Below, piece by piece: positions 22,767-34,901 of a DNA stretch of 64,000 nt; position 1 is the first letter of the stretch; the number at the start of each line of letters is the position of its first letter. The position numbers and the translations under genes are program-made. The DNA is taken from positions 1,426,001-1,490,000 of the forward strand of contig NC_085883.1 of the NCBI RefSeq assembly GCF_035222275.1, in the 5' to 3' direction. Under the pieces are notes generated by a model that saw only the letters and a list, made by a program, of their open reading frames with translations, did no database searches and was not told the DNA's origin. Origin of the DNA: Podospora bellae-mahoneyi. Taxonomy: Eukaryota > Ascomycota > Sordariomycetes > Sordariales > Podosporaceae.

Positions 22767-24187
22767 ATGGCACCAGGACGAAAACTAAAGTCCGCTGGCC
22801 CGGCGCCGCCGTCGTCAACCCTAGTTCTCGATAATGGGGCTGACACCATCAAGGCAGGCTTTGTCACCGTCGACGACGACACGAGCGATAAGGCGCCCCG
22901 CGTCATCCCTAACTGCATCGCCCGCGACCGCCACAACAAGACCTATGTCGGCGCCGAGCTGGAAAAGTGCAAGGATTTTGGCGAGATTACCTTCCGGAGG
23001 CCAGTAGAGAAAGGATTTATCGTCAACTGGGAAGCTCAGAAGGAAATCTGGGACCGCGCCTTCTTTGACGACAAAGCCCCCCAAAGATGCGATCCCTCGA
23101 CAACCCGCTTGGTGCTCGCTGAGCAGCCAAACTCGCTACCAGCTCTTCAGACACATTGTGACCAGATTGTATTTGAAGAGTATGGATTCTCCAGTTACTA
23201 TCGGGGCATCGGTGTGTTTTGCCTTGTCCTCTTGGGCCCTTCTTTTTCTGCGCAGATGCTGATAGTGTCTGGTCACCAGGCCCCTCGTTCAACGCCTACC
23301 AAGACATACAGGCCATATTCCACACCCCAAGGACCCCTGATACTATCATTGATGTGCCCGCCGAAGTTATTTTGTTGATAGATTCAGGATACTCTCACAC
23401 AACCGTGACGCCCATCTTGCAAGGAAGGCCGCTACACACCGCCATTCGGAGACTCGATGTAGGCGGCAAGCTGCTGACCAACCACCTTACCCGCCTACTC
23501 TCTGTGCGCCACTTCGATATGCGTAACGAGACATACATTGTGAACGAGATGAAGGAGGCCGCCTGCTATGTTTCTCTGGACTTCAAGGGAGACCTTGACA
23601 AGACGTGGAAGGGCACGCGAGGAGAACGACGAAAGGACTACGCCACCGGTGGGGGTATCGCAAAAGATTATGTGCTCCCTGACTCCCACACGCGATTTCA
23701 CGGCATTGTTCGAGACCACGAGCCAGGTGCTGCCGCTCGGGCAAGGAAGAGCGCCGTCTCCACCGAGGATATCTTGACTCTTCGAAATGAACGCTTCTCT
23801 GTGCCTGAGCTGCTGTTCAATCCGACCGACATTGGGCTTCGGCAGCCTGGACTGGCGGATCTGGTTATGCAGTCACTTTGGGTCCTCCCTGTGGGGCTGT
23901 GGCCAGGACTGCTGGCCAATATAGTGGTTGTAGGAGGGAACGCAAAGTTTGTCAATTTTATCCAGCGTCTTCAGGTTGAGTTGCTGGAAAGAGTCCCGGA
24001 CGAATGTGTGGTCCGGGTAGCCCGTCCCGAGGACCCCATTGTCAGCACCTGGCTGGGTGCTGCCAACTTTGCCAGGCATGAACACGCAGACCGATTGGCA
24101 GTGACCAAGCAAGAATATGAAGAACACGGAGCCGCGTGGGTGGCTCGGAAGTTTGCGCTTGGGCTTGGGGTTGATACATTAAGATGA
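22767..24187 (+). CDS. arp6: Actin-related protein Arp6
   Basis: Two exons, 22767-23211 and 23280-24187, with a 68-base intron (GTGTGT..CACCAG), give 450 residues. The N terminus has the actin phosphate-binding motif LVLDNGADTIKAGF, followed by FRRPVEKGFIVNWEAQKEIWDR. The second exon carries LLIDSGYSHTTVTPILQG, GGKLLTNHL, MKEAACYVSLDF, VVVGGNAKFVNF, VRVARPEDPIVSTWLGAANFA and a basic C-terminal end. These match Arp6, a nuclear subunit of the SWR1 chromatin-remodelling complex that deposits histone H2A.Z. The spliced junction RGIG-PSFNAYQD preserves the frame. Intact, and one of the best-conserved genes in the window. Confidence 0.93.
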
Positions 24188-24639
24188 AAACATGTACAAT
24201 ATACCTCAGCTATAATACTCCACCCCCCCCCACACACCCACCCAAGATTTGTCTTTTTTGTATAGTAATGCATTCTTTTTGGCAGAAAACCTGACTGGCC
24301 TTTAAAGCCACAAGATATTCGGTAGCTCTTTCTTTCACTTCTACCAGATTGAGATGCCAAGCATTTGAGCCATTTGGAGTGTGCATTTAGCATCTGATAG
24401 GTTGCTCGGTTGGCAGGTGGGGCGGCTGCGCTAGCTTTATCTAGGCCTTAGCGCTACTACAAGCTTGCCCGGCGCACGCCAAGGTAACTTTTGGCCTTGC
24501 CCAGTTGCCTGGGAATTTGAACGTTGAATTCAAAATCTGGATACCCAACGGTCGAGTCGGAGTGCGTTCAGCTTTGGTCGCCAGAATCAACGTCCGACCA
24601 ACATCGCCTCGCCGGCATCAGTGGATGAAGGCGACCAAC
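24188..24639. other. Intergenic, Arp6 3' end to Trf4-type 5' end
   Basis: Contains a C-rich tract with CACACA at 24223-24243, otherwise nothing recognisable. The open frame of the next gene extends upstream to 24505 but lacks homology there. Confidence 0.6.
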
Positions 24640-27138
24640 ATGTCCTACAACTCACGGCGACAACAGTCGAAACACGGCTACGACAGCCAGTCGCGCGATT
24701 ATCGCCACGGCAATGATCGCAACAACCGTGACCGCTCCTCGCGTGCCCGCGTTTCGTCCCCCCCGCCCCGCCGAGACTACAGGGACAACGGCGACTCTTA
24801 TCGCCCTCCCAGTCCCTCATCGAACAGTTATGGCCATTCAAAGCACAACGGATACGACTCCCGCTCGTCCTACGGAGCCCCCGCACCCGCGCCGCCAGCA
24901 TACAATCCTCCTCCTCAGCCCTCGTATCCGCCCCCGCTGGGTGTCGACAACTACCGTATGCCGCAAACCGACTTCACCTTTCGAGTAGAGAAACCTGTCG
25001 GACTGCAGCAGGAGCCGGACTCTTACCGGCCCCAGAACAACCGCAGACCTCGCAATGATCGGGGGCCTCAAGGTGGCCGTGGAGGGCGTGATTTCCGCAG
25101 CGGCCCAGGCGCCCGAGGTCGTCTAGGCCGAGGTGGGAAGTTTCGCCAACCATGGCGACCATTTGTGGCTGCCGAGCGAGATCTTCTTCACACCGACCAC
25201 AATGTTGGTGACGAGCAAGCATTCTTTGACGAGCAAGGCGGCGTAACATACAGAAATCTGGACGAGCTCTCAGATAGCGAAGAGGCCGAGATGGATATCT
25301 CTGGTGACGAAGAGAACAGCGACGCTGAACCCTCCAGCAAACGAGCCCGGGTTTCGATCGACCAGTCGGCTGCCGATGATGTGCCAAAGTGGTCCAACCC
25401 CGACCCTTACACAGCTTTGCCGCCGGAGACTTCTGGCCAAAAGAAGAAAGACGTTGTGCAACTGATCCGCAAGGCCCGTGTTCAGGCTAAGGAGACCAGG
25501 ACATCACTCCCTAGTGAGGCTGCTGACTTCATCTCCCTTGACTTTGATGACAGTGACGATGGCCATGACAGCGAGGACAGCGAGCATATCAAGGAATCCG
25601 ATCTGGTATCTACACGCAAGCCAGGGCTGGAGAGTGCCCCTGCAGCCAAGGACACAACTCTCCCCCACAAGGATACTGGTTCTGGTAGGCAATCTAGAGT
25701 TCCGGTTCTGATGCCCGATCCCACACCTGCTGCGTTGGGTAGCCGAAAACGCACGCATGACGATCAGATAAAAATGCCCCATACAAGGATCAAGAGACCG
25801 GCCAAGGCGCCCTTGGGGGGGCACATCATCCCGGAATGGCGAGCACTTCCTCATACATCAGCTACTCCTTGGTTACGAATGGACAACTCAGATTCGAAAG
25901 ATCCCATAGTCTGGTATGTCCGTTGTGAACCCCTTACATGAACCACAACTAATGCTGTCTTCCGTAAGGCTTCACAAGGAGATCGTGGATTTTTATGACT
26001 ATATCAAACCCCGAGAATTTGAGCAGCACCTCCGTCATGATCTGGTGCAACGGATGAGATCATTCTGTCGCCGATACTGGCGTGACTCGGACATGCAACC
26101 TTTTGGCTCGTTTCCATCTGGCCTCTACCTCCCAACCGGTGACATGGACATGGTCATGGTATCCGACAGCTACCTGCACGGCGGGCCTGCGAAATACAAC
26201 TTGAAGAAGCATCTCTGGCAATTCAAGAGCTTTCTTTTGAGAGAAGGATTGGCTTGGGAAGATGATATCGAAGTCATTACGAGAGCTAAAGTCCCACTGA
26301 CCAAGTTTGTTGACCAGAAAACAGGCCTCAAGGTTGACATCTCGTTCGAGAACAGCACGGGAATCACTGCTATTGAAACGTTCTTGGCCTGGAAAGACAT
26401 GTATCCGGGAATGCCTGCGTTGGTGACTCTGATCAAGCATTTCCTGTTGATGCGAGGTCTCAATGAACCGGTGAATGGTGGAATCGGTGGCTTCTCGGTT
26501 ATTTGCCTCGTCGTGAGCATGCTCCAGATGATGCCCGAAGTGCAGAGCGGGGCTATGGACACGCGCCGTCACCTCGGTGACCTACTGATGCACTTTTTCG
26601 ACTTGTACGGAAACAAGTTTGACTACCAGAACGTTGCCATTCGCCTCGACCCGCCCGGCTATATCAGAAAGGTTAGTCTGTTCCTTTGCATGAGGCCACT
26701 CCATTCGCCATGGCTAACTCTGAAAAGACTCAAGTGGACTCGTTTGCATATAAGAATTACGACCGGCTCTCCATCATTGACCCCAACAATGAAGAGAATG
26801 ACATCTCAGGCGGGTCCAGCAACACAGGCAGCATTTTCGCCTTGTTCGCCCGGGCTCACGACGATCTGCGACACAAGATGCGGTCCCTGGCAGAGGATCC
26901 TCGCAGAGGAAAGGGCAGCATTCTCGGTGTCATCATGGGGGGCAACTACTCGAGCTTTGAAGAGCAGCGCAGTTTCCTGGAGAGTTTGGCTAACCAGCAG
27001 CCGGGATCGCCGCTTCCAACAAGACCCCGATCTCACCAGCAAACTCATCATCAGTCTCATCAGTCGCACCCAACGCATCAGTCTCATCATACTTCCGACC
27101 GTCGCCGCAATGCTCGAGGTAGCAGGAGGCGGCCCTGA
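24640..27138 (+). CDS. Trf4/Cid14-type non-canonical poly(A) polymerase
   Basis: Exons 24640-25913, 25969-26671 and 26728-27138 give 795 residues; the introns are 55 and 56 bases, the second with a CTAAC branch site. The first 400 residues are low-complexity: Arg/Ser/Tyr-rich, then Pro-rich, RGG-like (GGRGGRDFRSG) and acidic blocks. The catalytic core follows from about 425: LHKEIVDFYDYIKP, GSFPSGLYLPTGDMDMVM with two catalytic Asp, VDISFEN with the third, then FLAWKDMYPGMPALVTLIKHFL and NGGIGGFSVICLVVSML of the central domain. The C terminus is His/Gln-rich (QQTHHQSHQSH). This is the nuclear TRAMP polymerase that tags aberrant RNA for exosome decay. ATG 24625 is an alternative start five codons upstream. 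Confidence 0.9.
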
Positions 27139-29074
27139 CTTTGGGCACCGCTTGACACCTTTGGCAAGAGTTACGAGAGAAGTGCGGGCAACATCATCAT
27201 GTCCGTTTTTGGGGCACGTAGTTACTCAGTTGGAGCATGGATGTCAGGGTTTCCACCCAACAGGATAGCCGAGCTCCCTGACCGCGGATGTAGGGCTGGG
27301 TCTGTGTCGACACCCCTTATGCTTTTGCGGCCCTTCACCTTGACTCTTCAGGTGTTTAGGCGGTTGTCACGTTTGTAAAGCAGCGAGGCTGAAGTGATGA
27401 CAGAGTCTACGTCGCAGCTCTTGGCTTGCAGGTGGCCTTTGTGGTTATTGAGGCCTCTTTGCCATGCATACTTACCCAATATTGTAGTGTAGAGCGAGGA
27501 CAGGCAGCCCGACCGTCGCGAACCAAAGGCTGCCCGCCTATTCGCAGTCTTTTGCGCCGTGTATTACATAGGCCGTCATCCGGTTCTAATCAACCAACGA
27601 ATTCTTCCTTTTTTTTTTCCGGTTTCCATCTTCGATTTTAGTGAAACTAATATGGAAAGATGACAGGTGTTGAGGGCATCCTGGGGGCCATTTCACGCAA
27701 GACATCAAAGTCTTGTCGGGTATTGGAAGCTATTCCAGTGATATAGGTATGCTTTTCCACTGTCCACCCTTTTCTCACTGCATGCTGCACACGTTGGCGG
27801 GTGGCTGCGGGGAGGATTGGGGGTGGGTGGAGGATCGGGAACAAAGGAGGGAGGTGAGGTGTGGTAATTCTTGGCTCCCGTCGCTTGGTAAGGCATTGAA
27901 GATCTGCCAAGGAGGACCCCAGGGCCGTTTGGCCCCGTGCGCCGGGGACGGTCCAGGATTAAGCTCAACGGCTGTCCCACGGGGGTCGGGATGATGACGA
28001 TTGAGGAGGTTCTGACAACGGCGTTGCCTCGGCCACACTTTACTCTGGCAGAAGTCCCATACCAGCCAATCCGATGGACACGATGATGGCAAGGCGTCAA
28101 GCTTTGGGTAGCGTGCATTTATCCTGCACGACCTTGAGGAAGTCACCTGCTGTTGTCAGAATTGTATGGATACCTACCTACAGTGCCTATTTACACACCA
28201 ATGGGCGTATTACAACGTCCCCTCCCACCACCAAAGCAGCCGTTGAAACGAACCACGGCATATGCCGCCCGCATCTTTGTTTTTGTTTTTTCCTACTACT
28301 CTTGCGGCGGGGAATTTTCTCCACCAACCGGTTTTATCTGTGTGAGTAAAACGCCACGTGAACATGGGGAGACACGAGTATCAGAGGATGAGGCTTCAAG
28401 GTTTCTGATGGGGCAAGTAACACTCCAAGGATGGCGGTGATTAAGAACAATAAACGCAGGAGAGACATTTCGGAACAATTTTCATCTGGCCTTGCGGGAA
28501 CTCGCAGGGTTACTGGCATGGTGAGGTTTGGTGGGCCAATTAGGGGGGGCACCTGTTGGGGGTAATATATTCATGGTCTTGGGTTGTACGATGGTTGGCA
28601 ATGAGATGGTTGGCAATGAGATGGTAAGCTTAATTCGTTTATTGGGAGGGAGAAGGGAGGAGGCATGAGAACGGGCCGGATGGGATGGGGTGTGGAGGAG
28701 GTTGTGCAACGTTGGGTTTTACTTACTGGACAGGATGGATATTGGTCGTATGAGGTATCTATGGTATGGATGGGGTGCCGTTGATATCCGGGGAGGTGTT
28801 CCCGGTTGAGTGGGAGATGCAAAAAGTGCCATGCTTTCCTACGGGCGCGGACCTTGGAAAAAGAGGAAAGCTTTACGCCTCGTGGGCTCATATGGGCGCT
28901 GCTTTCTGGTCTCGTATCCCACCTTCTACTTTGGGGAAGGGTTACCGACACTGCTGACTGCTTATCGTTTGGTTGTTTGGTGGTTTTATATCAGGTCGTG
29001 CCATGGTCAAAAATTTGGTTGTGCTTGATCAACCGACAGCACTTCTTCAGCGGTGTCGAGGCTGTTCAGACACC
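27139..29074. other. Intergenic, hexose-transporter upstream region
   Basis: Nearly 2 kb with only short or low-complexity open frames and no recognisable domain. Contains T-rich tracts (near 27606 and 28280) and a short tandem repeat at 28590-28625. The length suits an extended regulatory region for a nutrient-controlled transporter, but I recognise no specific operator. Confidence 0.55.
28590..28625 (+). repeat. 15-base tandem repeat
   Basis: GATGGTTGGCAATGA occurs twice head to tail, followed by a partial third copy (GATGG). Confidence 0.9.
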
Positions 29075-30958
29075 ATGTATCAGGCAAGCAATGTTTACTT
29101 TATATGCGGGTTTGCCGCCATTGGTATGTTTTCTTCTCCTGTTCTTCCTGATCTCCTTCTTTTCTGACGACTTTGGACGCTTTGTGGCTGAAACGAGACA
29201 AACACTGACAATGACAACCCCCAGGAGGCGCCCTCTTCGGCTTCGACATCTCGTCTCTGTCGGGCACCTTAGGCACCCAAGCCTACAAGCGCTACTTCTA
29301 CAACCCAGTTTCATACACACAGGGAGGCATCACCGCCTCCATGCCCGCTGGGTCCTTGCTGGGATCTCTCGTCTCGTCGTTCCTGGCGGATAAGTACTCG
29401 CGCAAGGTGGCGCTACAGATCTCTTGCGTGCTATGGATTATCGGTTCCATCCTCATGACGGCCTCCCAAAATGTTCCGATGCTGTGTATAGGCAGGGCGG
29501 TGTGCGGTTTCTCGGTTGGCATCGCGTCGGCGATTGTGCCAGTGTACCAGAGCGAGATTGCGCCCAAGGAGATCAGGGGCAGAGTAGTGAGCTTGCAACA
29601 ATGGGCTATCACATGGGGTATCTTGATGTGAGTTTGACCCCTTTCACACTTTCTTTTTTTCAGTTTTCCCCTTTCTCTCGTTCGGAGATAGTTTGAGCTA
29701 ACGCAAGAGTCAAGTCAATATTTCATCCAGTTCGGAGCTGCTCATGGCACTGGAGGTGGACCAAGCGATCCCGATCAACCAACCGCCGCCTTCCGAATCC
29801 CATGGGGCATTCAAATGGTGCCTGCTGTCATCCTCTTCGTCGGTCTCTTCTTCTTCCCTTACAGTCCTCGTTGGTTGGCGTCCAAGGATCGATGGGAGGA
29901 GGCTCTCCAGGTTTTGGCGAACCTACATGGGAAGGGAAATGCTCGCCATCCCAAGGTACTGGCGCAGTATCAGGAGATTGAAGATGCCTTGAAGTTTGAG
30001 AGAGAGCAGGCTGTGTCTTCATTCAAAGCCCTCATTGAGCCAAGGATGTTGAAGAGGGTGGCACTGGGCATGAGTATTCAGATGTGGTCTCAGCTGTGTG
30101 GCATGAACATCATGATGTAGGTCTCCTATCATGTTACCATCTTTTCACGCGAGGGGATGGAAGACTAACATTACGACCAGGTACTATATCGTCTACATCA
30201 TGGAAGGCGCCCAGATTGCCTCTCCTTTGGCTACAGCATCGATTCAATACGTTATCAACGTGGTGATGACCCTACCGGCCATCCTCTTCCTCGATAAATG
30301 GGGCCGTCGTCCCTCCCTGATCTATGGATCATTCGGCATGATGACCTGGCTGTTCATTTCTGGTGCCCTGCAACAATATTACGGACAGCCCAACACGGAG
30401 GAGACGAGAACGCCCGACAACAGCGACATCACCTGGATTGTTATTAACAACCGGCCTGTTTCGTCCGCCATTGTCTCGTGCTCGTACTTGTTTGTCGCTA
30501 CATTCGCCACAACTTGGGGTCCTGTCTCGTGGACCTACCCAGCGGAGATTTTCCCGTCCAAGATCCGTGCCAAAGCTGTTTCGCTTTCAACATCGGCTAA
30601 TTGGTTCTGGAACATGGTACTTGCCTTTGCCGTGCCGCCGCTGTTGTGGAACATCTCTTACAAAATGTACTACATCTTTGCTGCGTTTAACGGGGCGGCT
30701 TTCATCCACATGGCACTGATGGCGCCGGAGACGAAGGGGTTCACACTGGAGGAGATGGATGAGGTGTTTGACTCGGGGAGGCCAGCTTGGAAAAAGTTTG
30801 GTAGGAGAAGCAGGTTGGAGGAGTTGGAGAGAGAGATTGAGAGGGGGAATGTCAAGGTCTCGGTGCCTGCCGGTGGTCGACCCGTGGCCGGCGATCCAGA
30901 GCAGGGCGTTGAGTTGAAGAAGGTGGCTACTCCTCCGGCTGGAACCCCTATCTCATGA
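29075..30958 (+). CDS. Hexose transporter (MFS sugar porter)
   Basis: Exons 29075-29123, 29225-29627, 29715-30116 and 30181-30958 give 543 residues; introns are 101, 87 and 64 bases and every junction keeps phase. The start MYQASNVYFICGFAAIG and the first junction completing IGGALFGFDISSLSG match high-affinity glucose transporters of filamentous ascomycetes. Other family marks are DKYSRK, GRAVCGFSVGIASAIVPVYQSEIAPKEIRGR, SPRWLASKDR, FLDKWGRRP, TYPAEIFPSKIRAKA and PETKGFTLEEMDEVFD, with twelve predicted membrane helices. It would import glucose or related hexoses across the plasma membrane by proton symport. Intact. Expression is probably sugar-regulated, inferred from the family only. Confidence 0.93.
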
Positions 30959-31733
30959 GGCTTAGGAGCAAATGGGAAAAATTGGGAGCAGCGGTTGGTT
31001 TTCTGGCGGCTTTTGACGACCAAAAGGGTTGTTAGGTTGAGAAAACCGGGGACATTTGGCTTTTGAAGGTCTGTTGATAGGGTTGAATCTATCTACTGTT
31101 CCCACATGCATAGGCGAGCACATAGCGGGCTGTTAAAACTTGTATAAAGGAAATTTTAATTGTAATTGATGCTTGGGTGCTCTGTGTCGTAGATATGTGT
31201 CCTTAGCTCTGGCAAGTCCTTACCGCCAATCCAGAATAGCTTCAAAGAGCGGCACACCAATGTAAACAAAAGGGCGTATCTCCGTACTTAAATCCTAAAC
31301 CCCGAAAGCTCAACCCTCGTATGTGTTGCCAAGCATCATGATTTCAAGACTTGGGCATCAATAGTCTCAGTCTGGTGGAGTGGATACAAGCACAAGCGAT
31401 GCAGCAACGGAAGCGAGTGTTCCGCTCCTACGTCAAGCTCTGACGATGCAGGTCCCACGTCTTGCGCTTCAATCGGTACCAATGTCTTAACCCCTTTTAA
31501 CCCCGTGGAGGTTGCCCCTCAACCTGTGCGGGGTAGCTTTATGTTTGTGACAAGCCGAGCGTGGAGACCAAGGAGGCAAAGAAAACACCTCTGTGGATAG
31601 ATGGACGCCGTGCATAAGTAGCAAGTATCCTACGTCAGACCTCTCTTGGTCATCTTTCTTTTAGAGAATCAACCGCGATTCAACAACACATCCTCACCTA
31701 AGGTCTTCCAAAACTCCCCAGCAGTCAGTGAAA
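30959..31733. other. Intergenic
   Basis: 3' flank of the hexose transporter and 5' flank of the aldo/keto reductase. No open frame or structured element recognised. Confidence 0.6.
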
Positions 31734-32884
31734 ATGAGCGGCCCTCCTAAGACGCAGGCTCTCATCGACTCTCTCGCTAACTCAAAATGTGAATACCGCC
31801 GCCTAGGCCAGTCAGGCCTCCGGATCTCGGTCCCTATCTTCGGCTGCATGTCTTTCGGCGACTCCCGCGCCATGAGCTGGGCAGTCGACGAGGAAAAGGC
31901 CCTCCCCCTCCTCAAAGCAGCCTACGACCGCGGACTCAACACCTGGGACACGGCCAACATGTACTGCAACGGCGCCTCTGAAGTCCTCATTGGGAAAGCC
32001 CTCAAGCAGTACGACATCCCCCGCCACAAAGTCATCATCATGACCAAGTGCTTCTGGGCAGTCGGCGAAGAAATCGAGCTTGCCGCCTGGCAGAACAATA
32101 AGGAGATGGTGACCAAGTCCAAGGACTACGTCAACCAGGGTGGTCTGTCAAGAGCGGCGATTTTCAACCAGGTCGAGGCGAGCTTGAAGAGGCTGGATAC
32201 GGATTACATTGATCTGCTGCAGATCCACCGCTTCGATCCTGAGACGCCCATCGAGGAGACGATGAAGGCGCTGCACGATCTTGTGCAGAGCGGGAAGGTG
32301 AGGTATTTGGGAGCGAGCAGCATGTGGGCGACGCAGTTTGCAAGGATGCAGTTTTGTGCCGAGAGAAACAGTTGGACCAAGTTTGTCTCGATGCAAAATC
32401 ACTACAACTTGCTGTATCGTGAAGAGGAAAGGGAGATGAACAGGTTCTGCAACGACACCGGGGTGGGATTGATTCCATGGGCGCCGTTATGCAGGGGCCA
32501 TTTGGCCCGGAGGCTGGATCAGTTTGGATCGACGGATAGGAGTAAGGGGGAGAAGGATAACCAGCCTGGGGCCCATGGTACAGTCGAGCCTGACATTACT
32601 ATTATCAAAAGGGCCATTGAGTTGGCGGACAAGCATGAGTGGCCTGTGAGGAGCCGCATCTTCTGTTTGGGTATGCATATGATGACTGACTAATTTGTTT
32701 GAAATAGATTTCCCACGTTGCATTGGCTTGGATCAACAAAAGAGTTGCCAGTCCCATTGTCGGGTTCAACAGCATTGAACGGATGGAGGAGGTGCTTTCT
32801 GCCAACGGCAAGGTGTTAACGGAGGAGGAGGAGAAGTATCTTGAAGAACTCTACCAGCCAAAGGCTATCCAAGGCCACGCTTAG
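31734..32884 (+). CDS. Aldo/keto reductase
   Basis: Exons 31734-32645 and 32708-32884 (62-base intron, GTGAGG..AATAG) give 362 residues. The protein begins [22 protein letters not shown] after a short lead. The catalytic tetrad is visible: Asp and Tyr in [12 protein letters not shown], Lys in IIMTKCF, His in [13 protein letters not shown]-binding and late motifs are [29 protein letters not shown], and after the intron [19 protein letters not shown]. It belongs with the yakc/versiconal-acetate-reductase-like fungal AKRs that reduce aldehydes or ketones in the cytosol; the substrate is unknown. ATG 31734 is the first in-frame ATG. Intact. Confidence 0.92.
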
Positions 32885-33593
32885 TGGGTGTCTGCCTATA
32901 CTAGATATTTGAGTTAAATATTTAATTAGAGCCTTGCAGGTATTTCGTACATCAACCTTTGAAGACTAGGTATGTTCTCTGTTGTTATGCTCAATACGAT
33001 TCAAACAACTCATGCAGCCGTGTTTGTTCTTTGTAGTAGTAAAAAGAGACGAATAATGCTTGAAACGATTCGACTTTGTCATACAAAGACCTTTCAAGCA
33101 AACAAGCTCGGAGAACTAAGATCCCAACCATGGTAGCCTAAGCCACCTAGAGGATGTTGAACTCAGCCTCTTTATGGCCGATAAACTTTGAACCTATCTT
33201 TTCCAACTGATGTTTCACCTTGTCCTCTACTTGTGCAACCCCCAGAGAATATTTATATCACCTGGCTTGTTCAACAGGTGCACTGCTCCGTATCACATTC
33301 GGAGGGCTACATATCTATTGCTGCACAGCATCTGAGTCTAAACACCCCTTTGGCTTGAGGTCATTAGGAAGGCAACCCTGTGCAATACCGGACTAAGCAG
33401 ACCCAAGCCTTTGCTTTTGGAGCTAAGCTAGAGTGATTGACACAACAACCCTTGTGACTGAGATGATAAATACCTAGGGGCTGAATGCTGAAGTCGGCCA
33501 GCCCTTGTAGTACTGCATGCAGTAGAGAAAGTCAAAAAAAAATACGCAATGCATCACCTCTGCATGAGGAAGGATTGGGGAAAAAACACAGGC
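32885..33593. other. Intergenic
   Basis: No open frame or repeat of note. An A-run (nine A) lies near 33534, downstream of the minus-strand tRNA, where a T-run on the RNA strand could act as a Pol III terminator; TTTTTT just past the tRNA 3' end (33581-33586 on the complement) fits better. Confidence 0.5.
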
Positions 33594-33683
33594 CGATCAA
33601 GATGGGACTCGAACCCACAACCTCAGTCTTGAAATTCCTCAATTGAGTAGGAGGACCACACGCTACCATTGCGCTACTTGACC
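33594..33683 (-). tRNA. tRNA-Arg(CCT) with intron
   Basis: The minus-strand sequence folds as a complete tRNA. Acceptor stem GGTCAAG pairs with CTTGATC; the D stem is GCGC/GCGT; the anticodon stem TGGTC/GACTG brackets CT-CCT-A, then an 18-base intron at the canonical position after base 37; the T arm is GTGGG-TTCGAGT-CCCAT. The anticodon CCT reads AGG (Arg). The mature length is about 72 including the discriminator base. A run of T follows the 3' end on the RNA strand, as expected for Pol III termination. Confidence 0.88.
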
Positions 33684-34901
33684 TGGTTAAATTTGTTGAA
33701 TTTTTGAGTCAGAAAATGGGTCAAGTATGGAGGACCACGCAAGCAAACTGGTGTTGAGGTTTTGTTGATGTTGATTGGTGTTGTTTGATTCAAAGGTTAG
33801 GGTTAATATGTCAAGGAAGCTTCGAGAAGGCGGAACAGCTTCTTCCTCTCGGCGCGATGGGACATCAATGCTTGTGGACTGTGATACGGATAACGGCAAA
33901 CACCGACCGGGGGGTGTTCCGGAGCCGCACCGCGTGTTGGTCACACAGAGCACCGCCTCGCCGAAGCAGGCTTCATCCGAGTACGGGACGAACCGCATTG
34001 AGCATTGGGGCCAGATCAATCTCCCCAAAACAGAAATGGTGGGGATTTGCTGAGAGATCAGACGAGGGTTCAGCATCAACTGAGATGACCAAGATGAGAT
34101 TGGCGAGTTTCCACGTTGTCTTGTCAGTTCGGCTTCCAAAAAAGCAGACGGCCTCACGGCTTCAACCTTGTTCGACTTTGGCGCAAGGCTTGTGCTGTTG
34201 TGCAAAGGGGGGCAAGAGATTGACCGAGTCCACTTGGGTTGGCTTGAGCTCGGAACCAAACTGCTGATTGGACACCGGCCGCTCCTGAAGCGAAAAATCA
34301 TTTTTGCCGTGGTGTTTTGGGACGGGTCGACAGGCGCCAAAAGTCATCCTGTGGGGTCCCGGATTTCGCAGCTTCCGGAGACTTATGCACAAGTTATGCA
34401 TTGCCGTTGATGAATGGCCGACGTCTCTGACGTGCAGGACTTGATAGAACCGGTTTGAAAATTGTCACGAGGAGTGGCGGTTGACTGCAAGGCACGAGTG
34501 GCATGCGTCAATTCGTCATCATCTCTATTTTGAATGAGTCGAGACAGATGTGTTTGTAATACAGAAGTTACAATGTCGTTGACGCTCCGGTCGAGGCATA
34601 ACCTTTTAATGAAAATGCTCCGTGCTTGGCACCCGACCCTGGGAGACGAGTGTACCGGATTTGTGCCAAGCCGAGGTCGGGAATAATGCAACCAGGCATC
34701 TTGTCGCCAGACCACACCCGGGTTTTCGGGGAGTTAGCAGGCGCAACAGTCCGCGTTGCCCTGTCGCGGACCGTTGGCGCCAGGTACAAAAACGATGGGT
34801 GCCCTCCCTCTTCGTGGCTCTTCTTGGCCAGATGCGATCTCCCGTCAGCCAAGAATCTCTTCCCAGATTCCCGGATTGGCATCATCCCATTTTCGGACAT
34901 A
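33684..34901. other. Intergenic, no supported gene
   Basis: A minus-strand open frame of 217 codons (33687-34340) and plus-strand frames of up to 160 codons overlap each other; none has a recognisable domain. A short telomere-like word, GGTTAGGGTTAA, lies at 33795-33806, about 110 bases upstream of the tRNA-Arg gene. The frame of the next MFS gene extends upstream to 34626 but without homology. Confidence 0.5.

Noticed and set aside
24223-24243. C-rich tract with CACACA as a regulatory or structured element
   Set aside because: Simple low-complexity sequence in a 3' flank with no pairing partner.
33687-34340. 217-codon minus-strand frame next to tRNA-Arg
   Set aside because: No recognisable domain or signal, and it overlaps several plus-strand frames of similar quality; recorded only as intergenic.
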